Below are positions 23,509 to 35,606 of a DNA stretch of 64,000 bases, in pieces (the stretch's first letter is position 1; every line of letters starts with the position of its first letter). The translations under genes and the position numbers were made by a program. Under the pieces are notes generated by a model that saw only the letters and a program-made list of their open reading frames with translations, had not been told where the DNA came from and did not search any database. The stretch is from Marvania coccoides (taxonomy: Eukaryota; Chlorophyta; Trebouxiophyceae; Chlorellales; Chlorellaceae), in NCBI GenBank assembly GCA_963854735.1, contig OY978100.1, positions 310,001-374,000 on the forward strand, written 5' to 3'.

Positions 23509-25068
23509 ATGCAGACAAAACTTAGCACTGGGCTGTTCCGAACGCCCGCGTTCACTGCGCACCCTTGCCCCCGCGCTCCTCGTGGCAATGCCAGGCAAAC
23601 CCTGAAAGTGTTCGCCGCCAATCGTGCGGAACCTGCTGGCAGCATGGTGAGATCAACAATATAATCACCTTCACATCTCCCAACTCCCTCGTTTCCCTTC
23701 ACATCACTGAAATAACTCCCCCTTTCCCGTCGAAAAGGTCGAAAAGGTTCAGTCTTTCGTGCGGAACGCCGCCCTGGGCCTCGCAGCTGCAGCTGTGGTG
23801 GCTGGCGCCCCCGCCGTCGCCCCGGATGCCTTCACACCCCAGGCCCAGGCCGGCATGCTGTCCGCGGACCCCGTGAAAAACGCCAACGCCCTGCTGCGCT
23901 ACGCGCTGCCCATCCCTAACAAGCCCATACGCGTCATTCAAAAGAGCCTCGAGCAAATTTCCGAGGACCTCCGCATCCCCGGCAGCAAGAGCCTGGGCAC
24001 GGTGGCCAAGCGCGTGCGCAACGCCTCCTCCGTGCTGGAGCGTGAGGGCAAGGGCATCGTCGCGGACTTCGCGCCCGACCGCGCCGCAGCAGGTGCAGCG
24101 GCAATTGAAGACTTGAAGAAAGGGCTGGGCGAGTTCCAGGCGCTGATCGACGCGCAGGACAAGCAGGCGGTGCCCATTAAGCAGCAGGAGGTGCTCAACT
24201 ACGTGGGGGTGATTGAGGAGTCCATGATGAAGGGCTTCCCCTTCGCCGTGCCGGCGCAGTACTCAAACCTGCCGCAGCTGCTGGGGCGGGCCACCGTGGA
24301 GATGAAGGTCACGTTTACCGACCCGCGGGAAGACAACGCGACCGGCGGGGTGATGACCATCGTGGCGGATGGCTACAACGCCCCGCTGTCGGCTGGAGAC
24401 TTTGTGGATCTCGTGCGGAGGGGTTTCTATGACGGCATGGAGATTCAGCGGGCGGACGGCTTTGTGGTGCAGACTGGCAAGCCTGCGGGCAAGGAGGAGG
24501 GCTTTGTGGAGAACGGCGAGGTGCGCCGCATTCCGTTTGAGGTGATGGTGCAGGGCGATAAGGTGCCGGTGTACGAGGAAACTCTGGAGGACAACGGCCG
24601 ATTCAACGAGCAGCCGGTAAGAAAGATTGATTGATATATCTCCTTTTTATTTGCATTTTTGTAGGATTTTTCATCATAATCGCAGTTTAAGATTTTCTTT
24701 GCACTGTCGTCAGTGAAATTTCTTATTCTTGGGGGCCGTTTTTTTTTGCTTTTAGAGGACTTGAAAATTGGAAATTTACCACTAATTCTTTTTTTTCTCT
24801 GTCTCTTTAGGTTCTGCCCTTCAATGCCTTTGGCACCGTGGCCCTGGCTCGCGGCGAGTTTGAGGCCAACTCCGCCTCCTCTCAGATTTTCTTCCTGCTC
24901 AAAGAGAGCGAGCTGACGCCCACAGGTTCGAACTTGTTGGACGGCCGCTATGCTGTGCTGGGCTACATCACCCAGGGACAAGACCTGTTGAAGGAGATGC
25001 AGGTGGGAGATAAGATCGAGTACGCCAAGGTGACCCAGGGGCTGGAGAACCTCAAGGTGAAGGAGTAG
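23509..25068 (+). CDS. CYP38: thylakoid-lumen cyclophilin CYP38/TLP40
   Basis: Three exons, 23509-23646, 23738-24616 and 24811-25068, giving 424 residues, close to Arabidopsis CYP38. A Ser/Thr/Arg-rich stromal transit peptide is followed by a lumen signal, '[20 protein letters not shown]' and 'AQAGML'. The N-terminal helical bundle includes '[20 protein letters not shown]', a CYP38 hallmark. The cyclophilin-like domain includes '[17 protein letters not shown]'. The family assists photosystem II assembly and has weak or no isomerase activity. Intron 1 ends in two AG sites nine bases apart (before 23738 and before 23747), both in frame; the upstream one is used here. An in-frame Met at 23410 is less likely as the start. 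Confidence 0.9.
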
Positions 25069-25501
25069 AGGCTGAATAACGTCCTTAAAAAAAAATGGTG
25101 ATTTTGGCGGCGAAAAATTTTGAAGTTGAACTTGGCCGGTTTTGAAATGAGAGTTATGAGCGAGACTGCCGCTGGTATGTTTTGGAAAACAGGGGAGGGC
25201 CGCGCGCGTGCTATGCGTGGGTACCCAGGTACCCTCTCCTTGAGATGAGAAAAAAATCCCTGTCCTATTTTTTTATGTTCTATTTTCTTTCCTGTTGTGC
25301 GTTTTGTGTGAAGTTAAAATGACAAGCAGAAGAAAAGAAAAGATAACGCAAAGGGAAAAGGGTGGTGGTGGTATTGTGCGAGAAAACGGGTCGCTCTAGT
25401 TCCACGTCAGCAGGCAGCGGCGACCTATCATGAAATTTTGTTTGTGTTCAAAACATACGAGCAAAAAGCTGTCCATCATCTCCAGAATAACGATTTTAAA
25501 A
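25069..25501. other. convergent intergenic region
   Basis: 3' spacer between CYP38 and the NDUFA4-like gene, with A-rich stretches and no coding exon recognised. Confidence 0.45.
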
Positions 25502-26017
25502 TTAGAAGATGCGGGTACGGCCTTCGCTCGGGGACTTCTTGGCGCGGTCCGCCTGGAGGGCCTGGAAGATTGAGGTCCTGTAGCCTTCAGCACGCTCCTC
25601 AATGACGCCGCTCTCGGGGACGCCTTCCATGCGGTAGGCCTTGGTGAGGTGCACCTCAGGGTTGGTGACGAGATTGCGGCCCATTGAGTAGATGCAGAAA
25701 GCGACGCCCACGCCGAGGGCACCGATGAGGGGATAGCTGCAATAGGAAAAAAGACGGGGGAGGGGCGGTGAGAAACAAGTAGGCGGGAAATGGGAGGATA
25801 AGAAGTATTTCTTTGGAGATTTTCAGGGTGGATATGCAAATGATGTGGGAACAATGATGGCGAGGGCAGAACAGCCAAACAGAGAGGAGCTTTGAGAGGG
25901 TAAACTTTTCTTCAAATCGAGAGTTTATGAAGTGCAGAAGGCTTCGTCTCACGAGCGCGGTTCCGGGGGGTGTACTTACACTTCTGGTTTAAGCCAGGAG
26001 AAGCGTGCGCCACCCAT
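25502..26017 (-). CDS. NDUFA4/MLRQ-like mitochondrial inner-membrane protein
   Basis: Two exons, 26017-25980 and 25736-25502, giving 90 residues. Exon 1 encodes only 'MGGARFSWLKPE' and part of a Val codon, split by a GTAAGT donor. Exon 2 begins 'YPLIGALGVGVAFCIYSMGR', a single membrane span, then 'RNLVTNPEVHLTKAYRMEG', matching the NADH-ubiquinone reductase complex 1 MLRQ subunit family (NDUFA4 relatives, associated with complex I or IV). Length and topology fit the family. Confidence 0.7.
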
Positions 26018-26634
26018 GATTTTTTTATATCCTTCGAAAAACCGCAGCTAAATAAAAATCGATGAGACCGAAAACGAGCAGTCAGGCGGTTAGACGCGGG
26101 TGCTGCGACAGCTGCTTACTCAATATCGTATGTAATTTTAAGTGGAGCAAACGGGCGAGAAAAACCAAAGGGTTACGCATAAACTTCCCGCGAAAAAAAA
26201 CTACTCGTGGATAGCCCATGGATAAGAGAGCATAGTTAATTTATTTCAATTATTATATGATACTGAACTATATAAGAGCAGATAATATAACTGCTGATGG
26301 GATGTGGGCCAACTCTGGAATTTTATTTTTTCAAGCAATGTCCAGCTTTGCAACTGCTGCAATTAACGCCAAACCAAGCACAACGCAATCAGTACAAACA
26401 GTATGTGTGCTAAAGACTGCGCGCCATCTCTCCTGCTGCAGAAAAAGGTGTCCAACCCAAGTCCACTGTCGTTACCACCTTGATTTTGCTACTATGACTG
26501 AGCTGGGGAAATGCCATCGAGCGCAACAGCAATGAGCAAGTGACTAGAGCTCTCAGACGAATAAAATCGCGAGAAAAAGGGCGAAAAATAGAATGGACAA
26601 CTATACAAATTCCTCTCCTCGCCCTGCATAGTCA
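26018..26634. other. intergenic region, same-strand neighbours
   Basis: Upstream of the NDUFA4-like gene and downstream of agmatine deiminase. AT-rich, with no supported exon. Confidence 0.45.
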
Positions 26635-28188
<1,554 letters not shown>

Positions 28189-29585
28189 ATGGTGGTGCTG
28201 GCCGCAACACAGTTTTCCTGCAGCTGGGACATCGAGGAGAACATCGTGGGTGCTCATGTTTTTGAATTTTATCATCGCACCAGGCGATTCCATCCACCCA
28301 CACGGTAGGGATTTATTTTTGCAGGCCAAGGCAGAGAGCTACGTGCGCAAAGCTTCCGAGGAGGGCGCAAACATCATTCTCCTGCAGGCAAGCCTCCCGG
28401 CGCTCACCTCACCACATGTTTTGCTCCCCACCCCTCAGCGCTGCTATGTGATCCTTTCCACCGCAGGAGCTGTTTCGCACACCCTACTTCTGCCAGGAGC
28501 AGGACCCCAAGTACTTCGAGCATGCAGCGCCCCTGGAAGAAAACTCGTTGATCCAGCGCTTCTGCAGACTGGCGGCCGAGCTGACCGTTGTTCTGCCCGT
28601 TTCCTTCTTCGAGCGCGGCGGCAACGCATTCTTCAACTCTATTGCAATCATTGACGCCACTGGGGAGGTGGTGGGGCACTACCGCAAGAGCCACATCCCT
28701 GACGGGCCTGGCTACTCGGAGAAATTCTACTTCAGCCCTGGGGACACCGGATTCAAGGCGGTTCCCACCAAATTTGGCGTGCTGGGGGTGTGCATCTGCT
28801 GGTGCGTCGCAGTTTCAAGCGGGTTTATTATTAAATTGACCGCCAGGCAACCTCATTAAGAATTTTCCGCTTTTGGCAACACCGCCAATGCTCTTGTTTT
28901 TTCCTGCCATGTCTTTGCCACAACTCTCCTTAAACCCCGTTATTTTGCTAATTTCTTATTTATTTAACGGATTTTGCAGGGACCAGTGGTTTCCTGAGGC
29001 TGCCAGGGCCTGCGTGCTTCAAGGCGCCGACATTTTGCTCTACCCCACCGCCATCGGCTCTGAGCCCCGCGACCCGGCGTACAACAGCTACCCGCACTGG
29101 GCGCGCGTCATGCAGGGCCATGCTGGGGCCAACATGGTCCCAGTTGTGGCCTCCAACCGAGTGGGAACTGAGACCTTCGGGGATAGCAAAATTACTTTCT
29201 ACGGCGGCAGTTTCATTGCAGGGCCCACGGGCAACGTCGTAGCGCAAGTGGGAGCTGCACCAGAGGCGCTGAAAGACGGCAACCCTGACCCCAGGCCGGA
29301 TAAAGCGGCAGAGGGCGTCGTGACTGCCACCTTCGACCTGGAGGAGATCAGAAAAGCTAGGATCGGGTAAGTAATTGGATGTATCTTTGTTTTTAATTGA
29401 TTTCTGAATAATCAGAAGTTCGAAATCTTGTTTAATAAATTGGCAAATGTTCTTTATTCTGACAGTCGTCAGTTTTTTCTGTTTCTTCACTTCTAATCAG
29501 GTGGGGAATGTTCAGGGACCGGAGGCCTGACCTATATGCGTCAGTACTGTGCACCCTGGATGGGCGCACTAACCAAAAGCAATGA
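28189..29585 (+). CDS. CPA: N-carbamoylputrescine amidase
   Basis: Five exons: 28189-28245, 28325-28387, 28467-28801, 28980-29366 and 29501-29585, giving 308 residues, close to plant CPA. This nitrilase-superfamily enzyme hydrolyses N-carbamoylputrescine to putrescine, carbon dioxide and ammonia. The catalytic triad is visible: Glu41 in 'LLQELFRTPYF', Lys114 in 'YRKSHIPDG' and Cys151 in 'VCICWDQWFPEAARA'. The specificity-linked 'SEKFYFSPGDTGFK' is also present. Intron 2 (28388-28466) begins CAG|GCAAGC and ends CCGCAG, a GC-AG intron; it is required to join 'IILLQ' to 'ELFRTP'. It is divergent from agmatine deiminase. Confidence 0.95.
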
Positions 29586-29902
29586 GAAGAGGAGAGGAAA
29601 AGGAGGCATGCTGCGCTGGCGGCACGGCGATAGCAGAGTCCAAAAATGCTGGCTCCACGAAATGTAGCGTTCATTCGCATTTTTTTCCTACTTTTAAATT
29701 TTATTCTTGTATATTTGGCAAAATATTTGGCTGAATTCGGCCGCAGAAAAAAATGCGTTGGCTCACATCTTGTACATTTTCCACTCAAATTTAAACGCGT
29801 TAATGCCCATTTGGCATTTTGTAGGTATACAGAGCTGCATCTCTAACCAAAATTCATCAAAGCGTCCACCAATTCGTGGCATTCAAGTGATCAAGAACAG
29901 AA
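29586..29902. other. intergenic region between tandem genes
   Basis: 3' flank of the amidase gene and promoter of the release factor gene. AT-rich, nothing else recognised. Confidence 0.45.
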
Positions 29903-31388
29903 ATGCTTCTCGCCAGGGCAGCTCTGCGGCTCCTCGCCACCTGTCGAACCAACGAAATACTACTGAGAGCAACGATGCGGCGTTTGGATGCCCATCGCAG
30001 CCCCCTCGTCACCGCTTCTCCCAAATTGCCTCTCCACCGCTGCCTCCCCACTCACCGAGCTGCAGCCTCCTTATCCTCATCCTCCGGGCCCATCCCAGCC
30101 GCCCCAGAGTCGCTCAATGCCCTCAAGAAGCAGGCCAACGAGCTGCAGTCACGTCTGGACGATGCAGCGAGGGTGGCAGATTTACCGGCGCTGAAAAGCC
30201 AGTTGGCTGCGCTGGAGGGAGAAGCAGGCGCTGAGGACCTGTGGGACAACCGCGAAGCCGCTCAAGCGCTCCTGCAGCGGCTGAGCACGGCGCGGGAGGA
30301 GATTTCGGAACTGGACGGGCTGCAGGGGCAGGCAGAAGATCTCGCGCTAGCCATCGAGTTGGTGGAGTTGGAAGAGGACGCAACGGGGGCAGCAGAGGCG
30401 GCGGGAATTGCAGCGAAGCTCGCAGCTGGGTTGTCGAAATGGGAGCTACGGCGGCTGCTGGGCGGCCCTTATGATGCTTCTGGGGCGGTTTTGACGGTGC
30501 AAGCAGGTGCAGGTGGCGCAGACGCCCAGGACTGGGCTGCGATGGTGGAGCGCATGTATGTGCGCTGGGCGGAGGCGCAGGGGTATAAAACGCGCATTTT
30601 GGATCGCTCTCCCGGCGAAAAGGCTGGAATTCTTTCGGTTGAAGTTGAGATCGAGGGGCGGTACGCGTACGGCTACCTGCGGGGCGAAAAAGGGTGAGAA
30701 ATATTTAAAAAAAAATGCAAAAAAAAACCACTTTGATCCATGCACCTTGTTGTTGTAGTGGAGTTGAAGTGCATTCCATTCTTGAAGTGCACCTTTCTAT
30801 TTTGATTGCTACTGCGCTTCTTTTTCTAATCCCTCCCCTTCCTGACTCCCCAGGACGCACCGGCTGGTGCGGCAGTCGCCGTTCAACGCCAAGGCGGCGC
30901 GGCAGACCAGCTTTGCGGCCGTTGAGGTCATGCCGCTGCTCGAGGAAAGTTCGGCAGAGGTGGACATTCCAGAAACCGACCTGGAGATCACGACGATGCG
31001 CGCAGGGGGTGCTGGCGGACAAAACGTGAACAAAGTGGAGACTGCAGTGCGAATAAAGCACATTCCGACAGGCTTGGCGGTGCGCTGCCAAGAGGAGCGC
31101 AGCCAGGCGCAGAACAAATCGCGGGCGCTGTCGATTCTGAAGGCGCGGCTGCTGGTGGTCGCGCAGGAGCAAGCTGCGGCGGAGGTGGCGGCGATCAGAG
31201 GCGATATTATCAAGGCGGAGTGGGGACAGCAGGTGCGAAACTATGTCTTCCATCCTTATAAGATGGTTAAAGACGTTCGGACGGGGCATGAGACGAGCGA
31301 CGTGGCTGGGGTGATGGATGGGGACCTGGAGGCCTTCATTCAGAGCTATTTGAAGTGGAAGGAAGCATCAAAGGCGGAGGCAGTGTAG
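29903..31388 (+). CDS. prfB: organellar peptide chain release factor 2
   Basis: Two exons, 29903-30693 and 30854-31388, giving 441 residues. The first ~65 residues are a Leu/Arg/Ser-rich targeting peptide for plastid or mitochondrion. The stop-codon recognition tripeptide typical of RF2 (SPF) lies in '[17 protein letters not shown]' at about 272-274, which indicates UGA/UAA reading. The peptidyl-tRNA hydrolysis motif GGQ is in '[19 protein letters not shown]' at about 318-320. C-terminal '[18 protein letters not shown]' is also diagnostic. The frameshift site of bacterial prfB near codon 26 is absent, as expected for a nuclear copy. Confidence 0.92.
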
Positions 31389-31708
31389 GAGTGATGCATG
31401 CTGAATAAATTATTGTTTTTTTAATTGTAAAGGTTAGTGTGAAACATCGACAGTGTGTACAGCTTGTAGTGCAGTCAAAGCATGGGAAGGCAGCGACAGC
31501 AGTGCCTTGTGGCGCATGGCTTCTGATTTTGGTTCAATAACAGGCGAAAGATGCAATTTGTTTATTTATTTAAACTGAATTCAACTATCTATTGCAGCCT
31601 TTCTTTCTTGCAAAAAAGTCGAAGGTCTCTGGAGGGCCAAGGCTTTAATAATAAAAGATAATTCATTTCGATGCTCTGCTGTTCGCAATCTCTGTCTCTG
31701 ATCAATTT
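31389..31708. other. convergent intergenic region
   Basis: 3' spacer between the release factor and the C2CD3-like gene. A TGTAA element lies at 31426-31430, 38 nt past the prfB stop. No gene recognised. Confidence 0.4.
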
Positions 31709-33736
31709 TCATTTTGAATCATTCATGGGCTCGAATTGCGAAGAGCAAGCCGCCGCCGCCCCACCCCCCGTTTGCGTCGATCCCGCAGGCGTTGGCAGTG
31801 GCACCCCAAACTGCCGCGGCCGCCCAATACCAAACAGCCAATCGCCATCCAAAGAAGAATGGTGCTGGAAGGGCTGATGCACCACAGACGGCGAGGCAAC
31901 CCCAACCCCAGTGGCAGGGCCAGCTCCTCGACTGTTAACTGCTGCTGCGTTTTGCAATGGCGCCACCTGCTCAAAGGGGTCAGTACCCGTCGTGGGGGCA
32001 AAGAAGGAGTTTCGCCCCAGCCCCGAGCGCTCCTCCACCACAGCCCCCGGCGGCAGCTTGTTCTTGAACACCACCGCTTTCCTCCTGCTATTTTCTGCTG
32101 ATGCCGCCGCCTCTCGCTGCGCCGCAATCTCCGATAGACCAGCCAGCCCCATGCTCCCCACCCCCTTGCTGATGTCAAACATCCAGTCTTGGGTCATCAT
32201 CAACGCAGGCCGCGGCTGAGGGCCGTCGTTTCTACCGCCCCCCACTGTTGCCACCGCCTCCTCTTCTTCATCCTCTTCGCAGCTCACCGCGCCTTCGTAG
32301 CTCACCCCCACCATCGCAAACCCTTCATCCTCATCGCTGTCGCTCCCAGACCACGCGTATCGCACCTCCTGCTTTCTCCCTCCACCAATTGGCCGCCGCT
32401 CCGCAGGCAGCGGCAAATTCAGCTCATCATCATCGCTGCGCGGCTCGTTGGCAGCGTCAGCATGCGAAGCAGTTGTGACAGAGGCTACATCCGCGCGTAG
32501 CCTCTCCAAAACGGCGGCCAGATGAGCGTTGGGTGTCACTCTGGCTTTCACGATGCCTTGCACTTGGTGCTGCGCGTTGACGATGGGGAAACGGTCCTGA
32601 ATGGCACTCTCCTGCCCCAACAACAGCGCGCTAAGGTCTACCGCTGCGCAGCCCACCAGTCGGTCGAAGGGGGTCGCTGTCGCCGGCCGCCGCTGCTGCG
32701 CCTGATCCGCGAGGTGCGCTGCCGCCTCTGTGGGGTTGTTTAAACCCGCCGCAGCTGGGGCCGTCGCTTTCCAGATGTTGATCAGCAGCAACGGCCTGTC
32801 CATGCCGCCTCTGCTGGCTTCTTCTGACCCCGGCAGCAAGCTCTGTGCTATTTCGTCAAAAGCGGCGGCGTCCACAGCAACGCCAACCTCCGTCTGCCAC
32901 ACCGCTGAGGGTCCCACAGCAGGCACCGCATGCACAGCAGCCAGATGGGTGTTGGTGCAGCGAGATCGGTCGCGCTGCCACATCGCCGAGGCGTACATGA
33001 AGCTGCGAGAGGCAGCGTCTGTTGAATTAATCGTTGGTTCAGGCAGCTGAAAAGCTGAATCGATACGAACCAGCACAGCATGCACCGGTGCCGCTCTTTC
33101 TTCCTCTTTCTCCGCTCCATTTGGGGAAGATTCTCCCCCTGAAAGAGCCTGCTGCTCATCTTCTTCTCGAGGAGTAGTTGCTGCGGCAAGGCTTGCAGCG
33201 CTCTCCTTGGTGACCGGCGCTGCTGTAAGATACGCGGGGTTGCCAGGGGTTGTCAATGGCTGCACCGCTCCAGCTTCTTTTGGAGGCTCAGCAGCTGCTT
33301 CAACGAAAGTGGTGGCCAGTGCAGCCTCCATTGTTCCCAGCGTGTTTCCTGTCTTCACGCACACCAAATCCACGCTCTGAGGCCCCACCGTCGTGGCGTT
33401 GATAAACAGCTTGCCGATGGCTTTGGGGGCTGGCGTGGACACGTCCAAAATGAGGAGTTCGAGAGTTCCGACATCGCTGAGATAACTATCGACATGTTGG
33501 GGCCCCGAGCACAGAGTGAAGGCCACAGCGCTGGTGTTGCCATCTCGAGGGAGCGGGATATCGTCTGAGGGAGAGCCTTCGGGGCTCCCCCACCACGTGA
33601 TGCGGGCTGCCAGGTGGGTTGAAGGCGGGGGATTTTTTGAGGCAGCAGCCCAAGCGAGGTTGCCTAGCGCCAGCATGAGCGTGCCCCTCGGCGCGCCGTC
33701 CACCTGCGGCGGCAGCGAATTTTTGCTGCGCAGCAT
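31709..33736 (-). CDS. C2CD3-like C2-domain protein
   Basis: Single long exon modelled from Met at 33736, giving 675 residues. The frame stays open upstream, but an acceptor-like TTTAATCGCAG lies about 14 bases before this Met, so a 5' exon is possible. The N-terminus, 'NSLPPQVDGAPRGTLMLALG' then 'AARITWWG' and 'SYLSDVGTLELLILDV', follows the opening C2 module of C2CD3, a distal centriole protein needed for ciliogenesis. A second C2-like segment lies around 'SRSFMYASAMWQRDRSRCTN'. The remainder is Ala/Ser/Glu-rich and disordered. Animal C2CD3 is far longer, so this is a short relative or part of a split gene. If right, the organism forms centrioles or flagella at some stage. Confidence 0.55.
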   Translation of the reverse strand: MLRSKNSLPPQVDGAPRGTLMLALGNLAWAAASKNPPPSTHLAARITWWGSPEGSPSDDIPLPRDGNTSAVAFTLCSGPQHVDSYLSDVGTLELLILDVSTPAPKAIGKLFINATTVGPQSVDLVCVKTGNTLGTMEAALATTFVEAAAEPPKEAGAVQPLTTPGNPAYLTAAPVTKESAASLAAATTPREEDEQQALSGGESSPNGAEKEEERAAPVHAVLVRIDSAFQLPEPTINSTDAASRSFMYASAMWQRDRSRCTNTHLAAVHAVPAVGPSAVWQTEVGVAVDAAAFDEIAQSLLPGSEEASRGGMDRPLLLINIWKATAPAAAGLNNPTEAAAHLADQAQQRRPATATPFDRLVGCAAVDLSALLLGQESAIQDRFPIVNAQHQVQGIVKARVTPNAHLAAVLERLRADVASVTTASHADAANEPRSDDDELNLPLPAERRPIGGGRKQEVRYAWSGSDSDEDEGFAMVGVSYEGAVSCEEDEEEEAVATVGGGRNDGPQPRPALMMTQDWMFDISKGVGSMGLAGLSEIAAQREAAASAENSRRKAVVFKNKLPPGAVVEERSGLGRNSFFAPTTGTDPFEQVAPLQNAAAVNSRGAGPATGVGVASPSVVHQPFQHHSSLDGDWLFGIGRPRQFGVPLPTPAGSTQTGGGAAAACSSQFEPMNDSK

Positions 33737-34446
33737 CCCGGTATACGTCCCTCTGCGATTAAACAACAAATTTGGGCCGGAGATATTATTATTTTGCGAG
33801 TCCAACGATGGACAACTCTTCTTCAAATAACACGCATCAAAATTTGCAAACTGATCGCAATTCCAGTTTGCGTACCAATGAAATTTGGAGTGCTGAAACC
33901 AAGCACCTTTGGAAAATGAATGAAATAAAATGCAAGTGATCCAGTTGGACTTTCGGACCTTTGATGCTATATACAACTGCTTTCGGTCTATCACTTTTTA
34001 TTATTATTCATATGCGGGCAGTGCTAAGTGAGCAACTTTGTTGGCATAACTTTGACCAACTGGAAGATGAAAATAATAGTGTGAGCAGATGGGAGTAGCT
34101 TCTCACTATCGAGTGCATTGGTGCGCTGTATTGCATGCAGTCTTCTAAAACTTGAAGAAAACTTACACTGCCAACAGCTGTCGGCACCAATTTTGGTTCT
34201 TTCACATTAGAAAGAAGTTTAAGTTCAACGCTAGACCAGAAACTCTGGTATTCGATCTGCCCTAGGGGGAGTGCTCTTGGGAGACCGTGCGGCGGCAGGA
34301 TGGGTCTGGGAATTTACAAGTTAAGGGTATTCCGAAAGAAGAAGCGAAGAAGCTGAAACGTATTAGCACTGCCTTGAGAAAATAGAGATTTAAAAGAAGA
34401 CGTTAGTACATGGAAAAAGAAGAGGGAAAAAATGTGTTCCCACGCA
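33737..34446. other. intergenic region upstream of the C2CD3-like gene
   Basis: Promoter side of the C2CD3-like gene and 3' side of the ENOD93-like gene. The first ~260 nt stay open in the C2CD3 frame but look AT-rich and non-coding. A missing first exon could lie here. Confidence 0.4.
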
Positions 34447-35033
34447 TTACTGGGTAGCAGTGGCAGCGGTCGCAGCAGCAGCAGCTTCGGCCTTGACCCT
34501 GGCTTTGCGGCGCTCAGCAGCCTCTTTTGCTGTCCGCTGCAGGTGCCTGTGCTTCGTGGCACACTCGTTCAGCGCCAGCTCGCCGTACAAGAAAAATGCT
34601 CCGAAGGCCGGAGAAGCCTAAATTATTAAGGTTAAGAGGCGTGAGAAAAGGTATAGGAGCTTTGTGAGATACGAACAGCATACACTTACAATGAGAGCGG
34701 TTCTAGCACTGACGCTGAGACTTCTGCGGAACGACGGCGAGTATTTCATTCCTCCAAAAATCACGGCTGCAGAGCCGGCCAGCGCGACGGCGGCGTACTT
34801 GAAGCCCTGGATGGTGGCGTACGTCGCACAATTTTCCTGCACCTCGACTGCAACACACGAAAACATAGATAACGTGACTTTTGAGTCGGACACCGGTCGG
34901 ATTTGCTTCCAAAACGTGTGAGAATAATATCATCTTCCTTGTGTTTTGCAAAAATAGGGATTTAAACAAGGGTTTACTTGCCATTGAGGCTTGATCCATC
35001 AGATTTAACCAGATTAATTGCCTGCTTCTCCAT
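34447..35033 (-). CDS. ENOD93-like small membrane protein
   Basis: Three exons, 35033-34982, 34847-34690 and 34617-34447, giving 126 residues. Order: short N-terminus 'MEKQAINLVKSDGSSLN', then 'CATYATIQGFKYAAVALAGS', 'FRRSLSVSARTALIV' and 'SPAFGAFFLYGELALNECA', giving two membrane spans. This matches the early nodulin 93 family of plants and algae, small mitochondrial proteins whose exact role is unsettled. The tail is Lys/Ala-rich. Intron 1 (34848-34981) begins ATG|GCAAGT. Only this GC donor gives the frame of exon 2, since the nearby GT donor shifts it. It is one of five GC-AG introns found in the window. Confidence 0.7.
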
Positions 35034-35606
35034 GGTATTAAAAATCGGGTCAAGTTGCTCTTTAATTTTAAGTTTATTTATTTATTTTAAATCAATCAGT
35101 GACTACTTGACAGCAAGGTCCCTGGTTTCGTCTGCAGGGCGGTGCCGAATGGCTCTTTCAAGCCAGATTTTTTATTTAATTTATTCTGGCGAGTTTGCGA
35201 GGGTTGCGAGTTACTAATAATTGTCGTGTGTGATAAATCTCGTGATGACATTCCGAAGACGGTCGGCCTGTCGCCCCGTCCCAAAAACAATAAACCGCCA
35301 AGCTTGGCCTTTTCCTTTAAACAAAATTGTATCTCACCAGCAATGATGGTCATGGGTGCTGCTCATAGTCGGCGGCGACAGACGTCGCCCTTGCAGCATT
35401 CTTTCTGGACAGAAGGATAAAATGGCTAGTGCTGAATATAAATAGGTTTCACTTTCTGTTCTGGAGCAATAATAGGAGCGCATCGCCAGCATAAAATTTT
35501 TCACCAAAAAAAAATGTCTTGTGGAACTTTCAAAATTGTATTAAAATTTTTCTCATATGCCCAATATACTCCGAGGATAATTAAGCTCGTCTTATAACAA
35601 TTAAAT
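35034..35606. other. intergenic region, same-strand neighbours
   Basis: Between the ENOD93-like gene start and the thioesterase 3' end. Low GC in the half next to the thioesterase; no supported exon. Confidence 0.4.

Noticed and set aside
29903..30693. Programmed frameshift in the release factor 2 gene
   Set aside because: Bacterial prfB has an in-frame stop near codon 26 that is bypassed; this nuclear gene reads continuously and lacks that site.
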